Shown here: in pieces, positions 16,562 to 24,209 of the stretch | Position numbering within the stretch: the first letter of the stretch is position 1 | How the letters are laid out: each line of letters begins with the position of its first letter | Assembly: GCF_001644225.1 (NCBI RefSeq) | Contig: NZ_LSTV01000001.1 | Span: 372,001 to 436,000, forward strand | Length of the DNA stretch: 64,000 nt | Reading direction: 5' to 3' | Source of the DNA: Microbacterium oleivorans | GTDB lineage: Bacteria > Actinomycetota > Actinomycetes > Actinomycetales > Microbacteriaceae | Notes under the pieces: generated by a model | What the model was told of the DNA's origin: nothing | What the model saw: the letters and a program-made list of their open reading frames with translations, nothing else | The model's database searches: none | Translations under genes and position numbers: made by a program

Positions 16562-17683
16562 TCAGAACGCGATCGCCGCGAACCGCTCGCCGATGAGGCG
16601 GTGCGCCTCGGGGCTGGGGTGGAGTCGGTCGGGGAGCGGGTGGGTGGCGGCATCCGCTTCGCCGTAGAGGGTGAGGCCGTCGACGAGGTGCAGGTTCGGG
16701 TCGTTCCGGCGGGCGTAGACCTCGCCGAGGGCGTCGCGGATGACGCGGAGCGTGAGGCGTCCGCCGGCGGTGTCGCCGGGGGTGCCGGCCGCGCCAAAGA
16801 GCAGCGTGCTGGTGGCGAAGGATTCGGGCTCGATGATGCCGGGGCCGGGGGTGTCTTCGTGGATGCCGCACCAGATCGGCGTGATGAGGTGCAGGGGCGT
16901 CTCGGGGTGGCCGTCGCGGATGGTATCGAGGAAGCCGTGCACCGCCGGGACGAACGCGCGCAGCCGCATGGCGTCGGCGTTGACGACATTGATCCCGAGC
17001 GCGACGCTGATGACGTCGGCCGGGCTGTCGCGGATGACGCGCGCCATGAAGGGGTCGACCTGCGCGCTGCCGCCGACGCCGAGGTTGCGCAGGTCGAGTC
17101 CGGCATGCCGGGCGGCGAGCGAGACCCAGGTGCGGCTCGGCTGCGTCGCGTTGGAGCCCTGGCTGATCGAGCTGCCGTGGTGCACCCAGCGCGGTGGCTC
17201 GGTCGTGTCGGGGGAGGCGGTCGCGTCGGCGCGCAGCGCGATGAGCTCAATCGCCTCGTTGTGCGGCAGCCAGAGCTCGACGAGCTTGTCGCGCGGGTCG
17301 AGTCCGTTGACGGTGATGCGCTGGGCCGGTCCTTCGACGAGCTGGCGGATGCCGGTGGCCGGGTCGGTGTCGAGAGTGTCGCCGCCGTCGAGCTCGACGC
17401 TGGCGTGCAGGGCGCCGTCGATGCGGACGTCGACGCGTCCGCGCGGGCGCGAGAGTCCGCGCAGGGTCGCGCGCGTCGAGTGGAGGTCGAGTTCGAGACG
17501 GGATGCCGCGGTCCGCACCGCGATGCGCGCGCCGGCGGGCTGCGCCTCGACGCCGAGCAGCTGCGGCTCGGGGTACTGGGTGCGGACCCAGGCGGGCAGG
17601 CGGTGCAGGCGCAGGCCGCGGCTCGTGGGTTCGAGCTCGGCGAGTCCGCGGACGGTGGTCGTGTCGAGGGTGATGTCGATCAT
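16562..17683 (-). CDS. SGNH/GDSL-family hydrolase
   Basis: A 373-residue two-domain protein. Residues 1-160 form a beta-rich N-terminal domain; from about 165 the SGNH hydrolase fold begins with the block I serine in HHGSSISQGSNA, then GVGGSA (block II Gly), GINVVNADA in the place of GxND, and the catalytic Asp-His in PDRLHPSPEAHRL near the end. Such enzymes are esterases or lipases that often deacylate sugars. No signal peptide. Its start overlaps the TetR gene stop by 4 bases, so it is probably controlled by that regulator. Confidence 0.88.
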   Translation of the reverse strand: MIDITLDTTTVRGLAELEPTSRGLRLHRLPAWVRTQYPEPQLLGVEAQPAGARIAVRTAASRLELDLHSTRATLRGLSRPRGRVDVRIDGALHASVELDGGDTLDTDPATGIRQLVEGPAQRITVNGLDPRDKLVELWLPHNEAIELIALRADATASPDTTEPPRWVHHGSSISQGSNATQPSRTWVSLAARHAGLDLRNLGVGGSAQVDPFMARVIRDSPADVISVALGINVVNADAMRLRAFVPAVHGFLDTIRDGHPETPLHLITPIWCGIHEDTPGPGIIEPESFATSTLLFGAAGTPGDTAGGRLTLRVIRDALGEVYARRNDPNLHLVDGLTLYGEADAATHPLPDRLHPSPEAHRLIGERFAAIAF

Positions 17684-18237
17684 GCGGGGTCCTTGGTGGT
17701 CCAGGTGCGGAGCGCGCGGTCGAGGGCGTCGAGGGCGCGGTTCCACGAGGTGTCGGTGGTCTCGTCGCGGTGGGCGAACGACGAGGCGGATTCGAGGGCG
17801 AGGTAGCCGGCGATCGTGGCGCTCGCGAAGCGCACCGCGTGGACGGTCTCGCGTTCGGGCAGCGCGTAGTCGCCCAGCGAGCCGACGACGAGCGCCGAGA
17901 TGCGGGATGCCGCCGGCGCGGTGATCTCGTTGCGGTCGACCGGCTGCGAGATCATCGCCCAGCGCGCCGGATGCGCGAACGCGTAGGTGCGTTGCGCGTC
18001 CGCGAGCTCGCGGAGGGTGGGGGACTCGCCGATGGTGTCGGCGAGCTCGGTGAAGACGGCGGCCTGGACGGCGCTGCGGAGCGCCGCGAGGTCGCGGACG
18101 TGCGCGTAGAGGCTGGCGGTCTGCACACCGACGCGGCGGGCGAGCGCCGACATCGAGAGCGCGCCCGGTCCGTCGGCGTCGATGAGGTCGAGCGCCGCCC
18201 GGGTGAGGGCGTCGGGGGAGAGGTTCGCGCGGGGCAC
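17680..18237 (-). CDS. TetR-family regulator
   Basis: A 185-residue regulator with the TetR DNA-binding helices at residues 10-55 (ALDLIDADGPGALSMSALARRVGVQTASLYAHVRDLAAL). The C-terminal ligand domain includes the WHG-type region (HPARWAMI near residue 93 and HAVRFASATIAGYLALE). The start is GTG at 18237 with no ribosome site in front, and a TAGGTT -10-like box is located 8 bases upstream, which suggests a leaderless mRNA. An inverted repeat covers that box. The gene overlaps the SGNH hydrolase gene, which is its likely target. Confidence 0.9.
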   Translation of the reverse strand: MPRANLSPDALTRAALDLIDADGPGALSMSALARRVGVQTASLYAHVRDLAALRSAVQAAVFTELADTIGESPTLRELADAQRTYAFAHPARWAMISQPVDRNEITAPAASRISALVVGSLGDYALPERETVHAVRFASATIAGYLALESASSFAHRDETTDTSWNRALDALDRALRTWTTKDPA

Positions 18238-18245
18238 GAGGAGTT

Positions 18246-18264
18246 AACCTACACCCTTTAGGTT
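18246..18264. promoter_or_regulatory. Probable TetR operator
   Basis: AACCTA-CACCCTT-TAGGTT is a perfect 6-7-6 inverted repeat beginning 8 bases before the TetR gene start and overlapping its -10-like hexamer. Its place and symmetry fit an autorepression site. Confidence 0.6.
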
Positions 18265-18356
18265 TGAAGTGTCGATCGCGGCCGGATCGTAATCCCGCGC
18301 CTGACCCCCCCGCGCTACGTTCAGCGGAAGGGGATCGCTCGGGCGGAGGGGCACGC

Positions 18357-19067
18357 ATGGCCGGCAGTGGGACGAGGCGGTGGCGGATCGTCGTGACGGT
18401 CGTGGCGGTGCTGGGTCTGCTCGCCGTCGGCGCGTCCGCGGCGTCGGCTGCTGAGGGCGACACTCCCGCCGACGTGGTCGCCGCGTTCTCGGTGGAAGAG
18501 TCGGTCGCGCTCGGGTCGGACGAGGCGAGCGGCCTTGGACGTCTCGCGGATGCGGCATCCATCGGCACCGTGCACCGGGTGCACGCGTGGAGCGCGTCGC
18601 TGATCGCGGGGGAGGCGGGCGACCCGGTGTCGGCGATGGACGAGTGGGTGGCGCCGGTCCTGTCCGCGTCGGGCGAGGCTGTCGGTGTCTACCGGGTGTG
18701 GCGTGAGACGCCGGATTCCGAGGCGACGTTCGCCGGAGTCGACGGGGATGCCGCGACCGCCGCGGCGCTCGCCGAGGTCGCTGCCGGCACGACGGTCATC
18801 GAAGACCCGACCATCGCCGCCTGGTACACGCTGGAGGCGGGGATGGTGACGCCGGTGGGTTCCGCGCGGTTCGACGACATCCGTGTGGCGACGCCGATCG
18901 ACCGGGTGGCGGAGATCGTGTCGGCCCGGTTCGCGCAGAATGTGCGGGATGCGGCGCCGCCGGTGGGCCTCTCCTACGGGAGCTGGATGTGGGCCGGCAT
19001 CGCGCTGCTGGTGATGGCGGCGGTCGGGGTTGGCCTCGTGGTGCGGCGGCGGCGCCTGCCGGCGTGA
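18357..19067 (+). CDS. Secreted, C-terminally anchored protein
   Basis: A 236-residue protein with a cleavable signal peptide (IVVTVVAVLGLLAVGASAASA, cleavage near AxA) and a C-terminal membrane helix (WMWAGIALLVMAAVGVGLVV) followed by RRRR. The roughly 175-residue part between lies outside the membrane. No sorting LPxTG motif is seen. Function not recognised. The GGCGGAGGGG site precedes the ATG. Confidence 0.75.
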   Translation: MAGSGTRRWRIVVTVVAVLGLLAVGASAASAAEGDTPADVVAAFSVEESVALGSDEASGLGRLADAASIGTVHRVHAWSASLIAGEAGDPVSAMDEWVAPVLSASGEAVGVYRVWRETPDSEATFAGVDGDAATAAALAEVAAGTTVIEDPTIAAWYTLEAGMVTPVGSARFDDIRVATPIDRVAEIVSARFAQNVRDAAPPVGLSYGSWMWAGIALLVMAAVGVGLVVRRRRLPA

Positions 19068-19099
19068 GGGAGGGATTGCACGCGTGGGAGCATGACGGC

Positions 19100-19810
19100 A
19101 TGGATCCTGAGGATGAGCTGCCGCGACTCCACCATCACGCTGTCGACCCCGCTGCGCTCGAGGGTGAGGGTGAACCATTCGTCGAGCTCGTGCGCAGGTG
19201 CGGTGCCGACCCGATTCCGGTGCCGGTGGCGCAGGGGTGGCGGATCCTTCGGCAACACGAGTCGAGCGCCGTCATCGGCGCTCCGGCCGACGCTGACCGT
19301 CAGACGTGGTGGGTGGGTACCGTCCACGAGGGCGAGAGCGTCTGGGCCGAGGAAAGCCCCGCGCGGCTTCGCGGAAGCTACGCCGAGCGGCGGCGCGGCT
19401 TGGCGCTGCGGTGGCCGGCAGGTCAGCGGACGGATGCCGGGCCCGACGGCTTCGCGATCGACATCGTCAATGAGGGGGAGCGGCGGTGGGAACCTGACGG
19501 CGCCGCGTTCCACGTCGTCGGTGCGGTGGCGGGGCCGGAAGAGTCGCGCGTTGTGATGCACTGGGCTGCTTCCGACGGGACGCCGGCGGTGGCGCTCGAA
19601 CCCGGTGAGTACGCGCGCGTCCCGGTCGTGATCGACCGGGGGTCGTGGGCGCAGTTAGAGCCGGGCGAAGCGACCCTGCACGCGTGGCTGGTGCCGCTTC
19701 GGGTGAAGGGCGAGCCGCTGCCGATCATCGTCACCGCGGCATCCATCGACGCCCTTCGTCCGAGCGAGAGGTGGGAGGACTCGGGCTGGTCGCTGCGGGA
19801 GATGACGTAG
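19100..19810 (+). CDS. Conserved hypothetical protein
   Basis: A 236-residue soluble protein with no family I can name. It is acidic at the N-terminus (MDPEDELPRLHHH) and has Trp-rich beta strands in the second half (ERRWEPDGAAFHVVG, HAWLVPLRVKGEPLPIIV). The ATG was chosen because GGGAG lies 9 bases upstream and the frame further up overlaps the preceding gene. The TAG stop is followed by open sequence in the same frame that runs straight into the next small gene, so the two may be one protein interrupted by an amber codon. Confidence 0.65.
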   Translation: MDPEDELPRLHHHAVDPAALEGEGEPFVELVRRCGADPIPVPVAQGWRILRQHESSAVIGAPADADRQTWWVGTVHEGESVWAEESPARLRGSYAERRRGLALRWPAGQRTDAGPDGFAIDIVNEGERRWEPDGAAFHVVGAVAGPEESRVVMHWAASDGTPAVALEPGEYARVPVVIDRGSWAQLEPGEATLHAWLVPLRVKGEPLPIIVTAASIDALRPSERWEDSGWSLREMT

Positions 19811-19831
19811 GAACTGAACCAGCAACGCGCG

Positions 19832-20065
19832 GTGTCGGATGCCGCATCCCGCCTCCTGGACATCGTCGCCGCACTCGAGGGGACGACGACCGACGACGAG
19901 GCTGTCGCCGCGATCGCTGCGCGCCTGGAGGTCGACGAGTCGGCGGCGGGCGCCATCTTCAACGCTTTCCTGCGGGACCTGCACCCGGCATCGGCGGACG
20001 ACCGTCGCGAGCGGATCGCCGAGCTCGAGCAGATGATGCAGCAGGAGCGCAACGTAGCCGACTGA
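19832..20065 (+). CDS. Small helical hypothetical protein
   Basis: A 77-residue, mostly helical acidic protein (SDAASRLLDIVAALEG, AVAAIAARLEVDESAAGAIFNAFLRDL, RIAELEQMMQQE). The start is GTG with no clear ribosome site. It is in the same frame as the gene ending at 19810, separated by a single TAG and seven sense codons (ELNQQRA) that read naturally as the start of its first helix. Confidence 0.55.
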   Translation: MSDAASRLLDIVAALEGTTTDDEAVAAIAARLEVDESAAGAIFNAFLRDLHPASADDRRERIAELEQMMQQERNVAD

Positions 20066-20133
20066 ATCCGTCGCGCGGGGGAGGTCCGCTGTGTGCGGCC
20101 AGGCCTAGCCTCGAACCGCGGAAGGAATGAACC

Positions 20134-20352
20134 ATGACGGAAGAGAAGGCTGAGGTACCTGTCGCGGTCTGGTACTTCGTCGGAGCGACGTTCGCCGGAG
20201 TGGCGCCCGGGCTGTTCTTGAACGGCGCGGAGTGGTGGGTGAAGCTGCTGTTCGTTCCCGTGGCGCTCGGTTTGATCGTCGCCGGCTTCGTGCATCTGCG
20301 GCGCGAGACCGGGTCGGGCAAGAACGAGGGTGAGCAGCCGCCGACGGAGTGA
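20134..20352 (+). CDS. Small two-helix membrane protein
   Basis: A 72-residue protein with two hydrophobic segments (VAVWYFVGATFAGVAPGLFL and WWVKLLFVPVALGLIVAGFVHL) and a hydrophilic C-terminal tail. A GGAAGG site precedes the ATG. No family recognised. Confidence 0.65.
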   Translation: MTEEKAEVPVAVWYFVGATFAGVAPGLFLNGAEWWVKLLFVPVALGLIVAGFVHLRRETGSGKNEGEQPPTE

Positions 20353-20356
20353 CGCG

Positions 20357-21013
20357 TCAGGACTGCCCGGGCTCCCACGGGAACGGGTTGAAAATGAAAT
20401 TCTCCTGCAGGGTGAAGTCGCCCTCGCGCATGCCGCTGTAGACGCCGTCGTACCAGTCCTCGGGAGACGTGCCTGCGTAGTTGTTCGGGAACGCGTCCGA
20501 AAGGTAGGCATCGCGGACGACGTCGAGGTAGCCGATGGCGGCATCGTCGTCTCCCCGGTCGAAGGCGGCGCGCGCGGCGTCGACGTTGGCGTACTCGAAG
20601 TAGCTCCAGATGCGGTTGGCGGTGACGACCTCGGCCCAGTTCGGCCCGTCTTCGGGGCGGTCGTAGTAGCCCGGGTCGACGGGGAAGGAGTACCCGGCCG
20701 GGAGCGGGAAGGGGAACGCCGTCGCCGCGGCGCGGTAGTACTCGAGGATGCCGTCGAGGTCGCGGTGCAGCATGTGGTTGGGGTTCGCCTGCATGTAGGT
20801 GTCGGCGTACTCCGCGGGGGAGACCGGCTCGGAGGGGAGGCCCTCCCAGTCGGGGGCGTGGGGGCCTGCGGGGTCGGCGGGCTCGGGTGCTGCGGGGGTC
20901 TCGGCAGGCTTGTCGCTCGTCGCGACGATTTCCATGGCCGAGCACGCCGTGAGCGATCCCGCCGCGAGGAGCGCCGTGGTGGCGAGGGCGAGGATCGTCG
21001 AGGCGCGGCGCAT
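20357..21013 (-). CDS. Lipoprotein, function unknown
   Basis: A 218-residue lipoprotein. The signal region TILALATTALLAAGSL is followed by the lipobox LTAC (Cys 24). A Pro/Glu/Ala linker comes next, then an aromatic-rich C-terminal domain (NPNHMLHRDLDGILEYYRAA, WSYFEYANVDAARAAFDRG, FIFNPFPWEP). No family recognised. It converges with the small membrane protein gene (4 bases apart). Confidence 0.75.
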   Translation of the reverse strand: MRRASTILALATTALLAAGSLTACSAMEIVATSDKPAETPAAPEPADPAGPHAPDWEGLPSEPVSPAEYADTYMQANPNHMLHRDLDGILEYYRAAATAFPFPLPAGYSFPVDPGYYDRPEDGPNWAEVVTANRIWSYFEYANVDAARAAFDRGDDDAAIGYLDVVRDAYLSDAFPNNYAGTSPEDWYDGVYSGMREGDFTLQENFIFNPFPWEPGQS

Positions 21014-21093
21014 GGGGGCAGTCTGGCAGACGGGGTGGTGGGTGCGCCGCCCGATGAGGTGAAGGGACGAGAAGCACGACGTAACCTCGCCTT

Positions 21094-21927
21094 GTGACAG
21101 ACATGCCCTATGACGCTGCCGAAGCGGTGCCGCCGTTGAGCCCGACGGAAGAGATCGCGAACCTCATACGGAACAACGACGGACGGCTCGGTGAGGTATT
21201 CCGGCTGGACGAGCAGGGCTTCGCGCCCGACGAGATCGCTCAGCAGCTCAATGTCGCAACCGTGGGCTTTGTCTACTCCTACCGGACGTACGCCAACGCT
21301 GCTCTGCACGGCAAGGTGCCAGGCGGGTCCACGCTTCGGAAGGCGACGCTCAGTTCGCTGAACTCTCTGGTGAAAGCCGGGCGTGACGTCTTGTCTCGCG
21401 ACGCCATGCAGCTTCTCTTGGCGCATCGATCTGCCGTCGAGGCAGCCGAGTTGGACGCTGGGCAGACCGTTCAGGAGGTCGAGGACAACGAGCAGCAGGA
21501 ACGCGACGCTCTCTCGACTTTGGAGCGGCTTCGTGCGGTTCCCGGGATCTATGCGTTCTCCTACGGTTGGTATCTCGAGAGCCCCGTCGATCACGCTCGG
21601 GGCAACACCCTCATCAAGGTCGGGCGCGCCGAGGATGTCAGCGCCCGTATTAAGCAGCATTCGAGTGGAGCCAGAGCCCACATGCCAGAACCGCTCGCGC
21701 TCCTCCGTGTCTATTCCGTCGGGACACCGGAGCTCGTTCACACGGAGCGAATGTTCCATCAGCTTCTCGACACTGCGGGGCATGGTAATCCGCGGCGCCG
21801 TGGCCTCAATCGCAGCGAGGTAGGAAAGGAGTGGTTCCTCACGAACGAGGACTTCCTCGACACGATTGCCAAGGCGCTGAATCTGACGACGCTCTACATC
21901 GGTCGGTCAGAGTTCGCCGACGAGTAG
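21094..21927 (+). CDS. GIY-YIG (T5orf172-type) nuclease-like protein
   Basis: A 277-residue protein. The N-terminal half looks helical with an HTH-like stretch (LDEQGFAPDEIAQQLNVATVGFVYSYRTY). The C-terminal half has the T5orf172 variant of the GIY-YIG fold: GIYAFSYGWYLE, then TLIKVGRAEDVSARIKQHSSGA with the conserved Arg, then HTERMFHQLLDTAGHGN with a conserved Glu, then GKEWF. T5orf172 domains occur in phage genes and in defence or accessory loci. Base composition looks less G+C-rich than its neighbours. It lies just outside the tRNA-bounded island, so it is a separate acquisition if foreign. Confidence 0.82.
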   Translation: MTDMPYDAAEAVPPLSPTEEIANLIRNNDGRLGEVFRLDEQGFAPDEIAQQLNVATVGFVYSYRTYANAALHGKVPGGSTLRKATLSSLNSLVKAGRDVLSRDAMQLLLAHRSAVEAAELDAGQTVQEVEDNEQQERDALSTLERLRAVPGIYAFSYGWYLESPVDHARGNTLIKVGRAEDVSARIKQHSSGARAHMPEPLALLRVYSVGTPELVHTERMFHQLLDTAGHGNPRRRGLNRSEVGKEWFLTNEDFLDTIAKALNLTTLYIGRSEFADE

Positions 21928-21936
21928 CCGCGACGT

Positions 21937-22752
21937 TCAGCCGCAGGTCTCGAACACATACGCAGAGTCATCCGGCGTGACGAGGTCCCGGTCTCGCAGG
22001 ACGACGGATGCCGGTGTCTCCGGGTCGGCGCAGACCTCGTCCCACGGGCGGGGGAGGTTGTCGGTGTACTCGATCACGAGCACGTGGTCGCCGTAGACCT
22101 CGGTGTAGGCGGAGCACTCCTCGTAGGCCGCGCACTCCTCGACGACGGCGAAGTCGAAGCCGGCGCGCGAGTGGAGGAGGGAGGCATCCTCGGCGGCGTT
22201 CTTCTGTCCGGCGGCGAGTCCGACGTCGTGCGCGGTGTCGACGAGCAGGGTCGCGAGGTCGAGGGCGTCGTCGCGGGTGAGGGCGCCGTCGGTGCGGGTG
22301 TAGGTGTCGAGGTTGTCGAACTCGACGGCGTCGAACCCGTCGGACGCGCAGTCGCGGATCCACGGTCCGACGATCTTCGCGATCTCGTCTGCCTTGCGGG
22401 TGTCGAGGATGACCTCGTCCGGCCAGTCCGGGTCGATGACCGGCTCACCGTCGTCATCGCGCAGGAGGAGATCGTCGGGCCAGGCGTCGAGCTCACCCGG
22501 CTGCGTCTGGAAGCCGTTGACGTAACAGACGGAGTAGAGGTCATCGACGGATGCCGCGGCCCGGTCGCGCACGACGATGTCGACCCCGTCGGGTGGGTCG
22601 TACGCGCCGCCGAGCTGGTAGTCGAGCTGACCTCCAGCGGGCGGCAGCTGCGGTCCGGCGGGCGGATCGTGCGGTGGCGGCGATTGGCCGGCGCACCCGG
22701 TGAGCAGCACCGCGGCCGCGGCGAGCAGGGGGAGAGCGCGCCGGACGGTCAT
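21937..22752 (-). CDS. GH114-type lipoprotein (polygalactosaminidase-like)
   Basis: A 271-residue lipoprotein (lipobox LTGC at residue 20, then a Pro-rich linker) with a TIM-barrel domain of the GH114 / endo-alpha-1,4-polygalactosaminidase family. Supporting segments are VCYVNGFQTQPGE, WPDEVILDTRK, DGFDAVEFDNLDTY (carrying the family's acidic residues) and VGLAAGQKNAAE, then FAVVEECAAYEEC. Members cleave galactosamine-rich exopolysaccharides; the substrate here is unknown. The enzyme would act on the outside of the membrane. Confidence 0.85.
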   Translation of the reverse strand: MTVRRALPLLAAAAVLLTGCAGQSPPPHDPPAGPQLPPAGGQLDYQLGGAYDPPDGVDIVVRDRAAASVDDLYSVCYVNGFQTQPGELDAWPDDLLLRDDDGEPVIDPDWPDEVILDTRKADEIAKIVGPWIRDCASDGFDAVEFDNLDTYTRTDGALTRDDALDLATLLVDTAHDVGLAAGQKNAAEDASLLHSRAGFDFAVVEECAAYEECSAYTEVYGDHVLVIEYTDNLPRPWDEVCADPETPASVVLRDRDLVTPDDSAYVFETCG

Positions 22753-22799
22753 GTCGCGAACCTACCGGACGTCGGGGGGTCGGTAGACTCGACGGGCCA

Positions 22800-22871
22800 G
22801 CCTCTGTAGCTCAATGGAAGAGCAGTTCCGTCCTAAGGAAACGGTTGGGGGTTCGAGTCCCTCCAGGGGCA
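22800..22871 (+). tRNA. tRNA-Arg (anticodon CCT)
   Basis: A full cloverleaf can be folded: acceptor GCCTCTG with CAGGGGC (one G-U), D stem GCTC/GAGC, anticodon stem with one mismatch at its base, loop GTCCTAA with anticodon CCT at 22832-22834, T stem GGGGG/CCCTC and loop TTCGAGT. No CCA is encoded. A TAGACT -10 box (22784-22789) lies 10 bases upstream. The last part of the gene (22851-22869) is repeated at 41355-41373 and is the integration site of the island. Confidence 0.95.
22851..22869 (+). repeat. att repeat, tRNA side
   Basis: GTTCGAGTCCCTCCAGGGG, the T-arm and 3' acceptor part of tRNA-Arg, is identical to 41355-41373. Site-specific tyrosine integrases commonly use this part of tRNA genes, and insertion leaves the tRNA intact. 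Confidence 0.9.
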
Positions 22872-22924
22872 CAGTCATTCTTTGCCCGCATTCTGATATT
22901 TCGGCGGGCCGAAAATGAGGGCCT

Positions 22925-23131
22925 TCAACGGCCTGCGCGCGACGTCTGAGAGAAACAATCGTAGACGTACCCAAACTGGGTGCCTTCGGCAGGGTCCGTG
23001 AACACGAAGACGGAGTTGGACGTGTTGCTCGGAACGATGCCGCCAGACTGGACGCTCCCGCCGTGCTCCACCACGAGATCTGCACGCGTGACGATGTCAC
23101 CAGCGCGGAGGCGAAAGGCGGACGACGACAC
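22925..23131 (-). pseudogene. Fragment resembling ScoMcrA-type SRA domain
   Basis: A 68-codon frame from GTG. From memory of the family it resembles the N-terminal SRA-like domain of actinobacterial ScoMcrA-type HNH restriction enzymes: AGDIVTRADLVVEHGGS, GGIVPSNTSNSVFVFTDP and FGYVYD. The reading frame ends at once after YVYDCFSQTS, where the full-length relatives go on for several hundred residues to the HNH domain. It points towards the att site 55 bases away. Truncation during rearrangement at the island edge is the simplest explanation. A real short gene cannot be excluded. Confidence 0.5.
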
Positions 23132-23147
23132 GTGATCAACCTATCGA

Positions 23148-23642
23148 TCAGATGGAGTCGAGCGCGATGATCGTTCCACCCACAAGAGCGGCGACGACGA
23201 GGCCGAGTGTGGACCAGACGATTACCCGTGTCCAGTCGACATAGCGGGGCGATCGAACGCCAGGCCCGAACCCGGCCGCGTCCGTCCATGCCACATACTC
23301 GTCGAATCGCATCGTTACACGAGGCGGGGGCGGAGTCGGTTGTGGCGACCCCGAGGCTGTCGGTGGGACCATGCGCGGGCCCGCCGATGAGCGCGTCGGC
23401 TTCTGCTCATCAGACCGCGGCGGTTCCTTCCGCAGCGGGTCACTGACGTAGCGGACAAGGATGTCGCGGGCCTCGCGCGCGTTGTGGAACTCTCGGCCAA
23501 GCCGCGCTCGATCTGCGTCATCGGCGTCCGGACGGAGATCGGGATGCAGCGCCCGCGCCCGACGCCGGAATGCGTCGCGAATTTCTTCGACGGATGCCGC
23601 AGTCGTGACACCGAGGTAGGCGCGCGCTTCATCCAGGGTCAT
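23148..23642 (-). CDS. J-domain membrane protein
   Basis: A 164-residue protein with an N-terminal J domain (residues 1-65) containing the HPD motif at 33-35 (RARALHPDLRPD) that stimulates Hsp70 ATPase. A Pro/Ser linker follows and one C-terminal membrane helix (VIVWSTLGLVVAALVGGTIIAL) near residues 142-163. It is not a normal DnaJ, as the G/F region and zinc fingers are absent. It lies at the downstream end of the minus-strand defence genes, 568 bases past the helicase stop, with a second small membrane protein between, and may be cargo of the island or an accessory part of the system. Confidence 0.8.
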   Translation of the reverse strand: MTLDEARAYLGVTTAASVEEIRDAFRRRARALHPDLRPDADDADRARLGREFHNAREARDILVRYVSDPLRKEPPRSDEQKPTRSSAGPRMVPPTASGSPQPTPPPPRVTMRFDEYVAWTDAAGFGPGVRSPRYVDWTRVIVWSTLGLVVAALVGGTIIALDSI

Positions 23643-23755
23643 GTCATCGCCGTCAGATAGCGCTGGTACTTGCGTGTGAGTCGCTGCTGCCGGCCCCGTT
23701 GTGCCACGACCGCGAACTGAACAAGCAGTGTCTTCGACATCCGGGCCTTGAGCGA

Positions 23756-24163
23756 CTAGTGAACGATGAGAAATGCGAGCGACGCCGCCGCCGCAGCGGA
23801 CCACGCAACGATCCGGAGCATCGGCGAAAATCCGAGGAACGCGGCGCCGGCGAATGCCACGAGCCACAGTGCCGCACACCAGTTTGAGAGACGCGCCCAG
23901 ATCGCGATCGAGGCGTAGTACGCCCCCGTTGTCTGCGCCCACAGCTTGTTCGGCACCCAGTACCGCCATTGTGACGGCGCTGCGGCCACGCTCGGTACGG
24001 GTGTCCAGCCCTCCGGAGGCTGCCACAGCGCGTTGTCGCGAATCCACTTGTCGGTCGGGCTCGGCCAGCCTGGCGGCACGCGGAAGTCCGCAGGTACTCC
24101 GCGCACGCGGATCCGCTTCGATCGTCCGATCAACGTCGTCGTCCTCCCCAGAAAACGGGACAT
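23756..24163 (-). CDS. Small membrane protein with W-rich N-terminus
   Basis: A 135-residue protein. The N-terminal part has VPPGWPSPTDKWIRDNALWQPPEGWTPVPS, two Pro-Trp units that recall DUF2510-like SHOCT/W modules; two hydrophobic C-terminal segments (ALWLVAFAGAAFLGF and IVAWSAAAAASLAFLIV) follow. It starts 46 bases after the helicase stop on the same strand and so may be in its transcript. Function unknown. The 100 bases between it and the J-domain gene hold no gene that I see. Confidence 0.65.
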   Translation of the reverse strand: MSRFLGRTTTLIGRSKRIRVRGVPADFRVPPGWPSPTDKWIRDNALWQPPEGWTPVPSVAAAPSQWRYWVPNKLWAQTTGAYYASIAIWARLSNWCAALWLVAFAGAAFLGFSPMLRIVAWSAAAAASLAFLIVH

Positions 24164-24209
24164 CGTCGCCGCCAGACTAGCGCGGCGTGCGCCGAAGCCA
24201 GATACCGAT

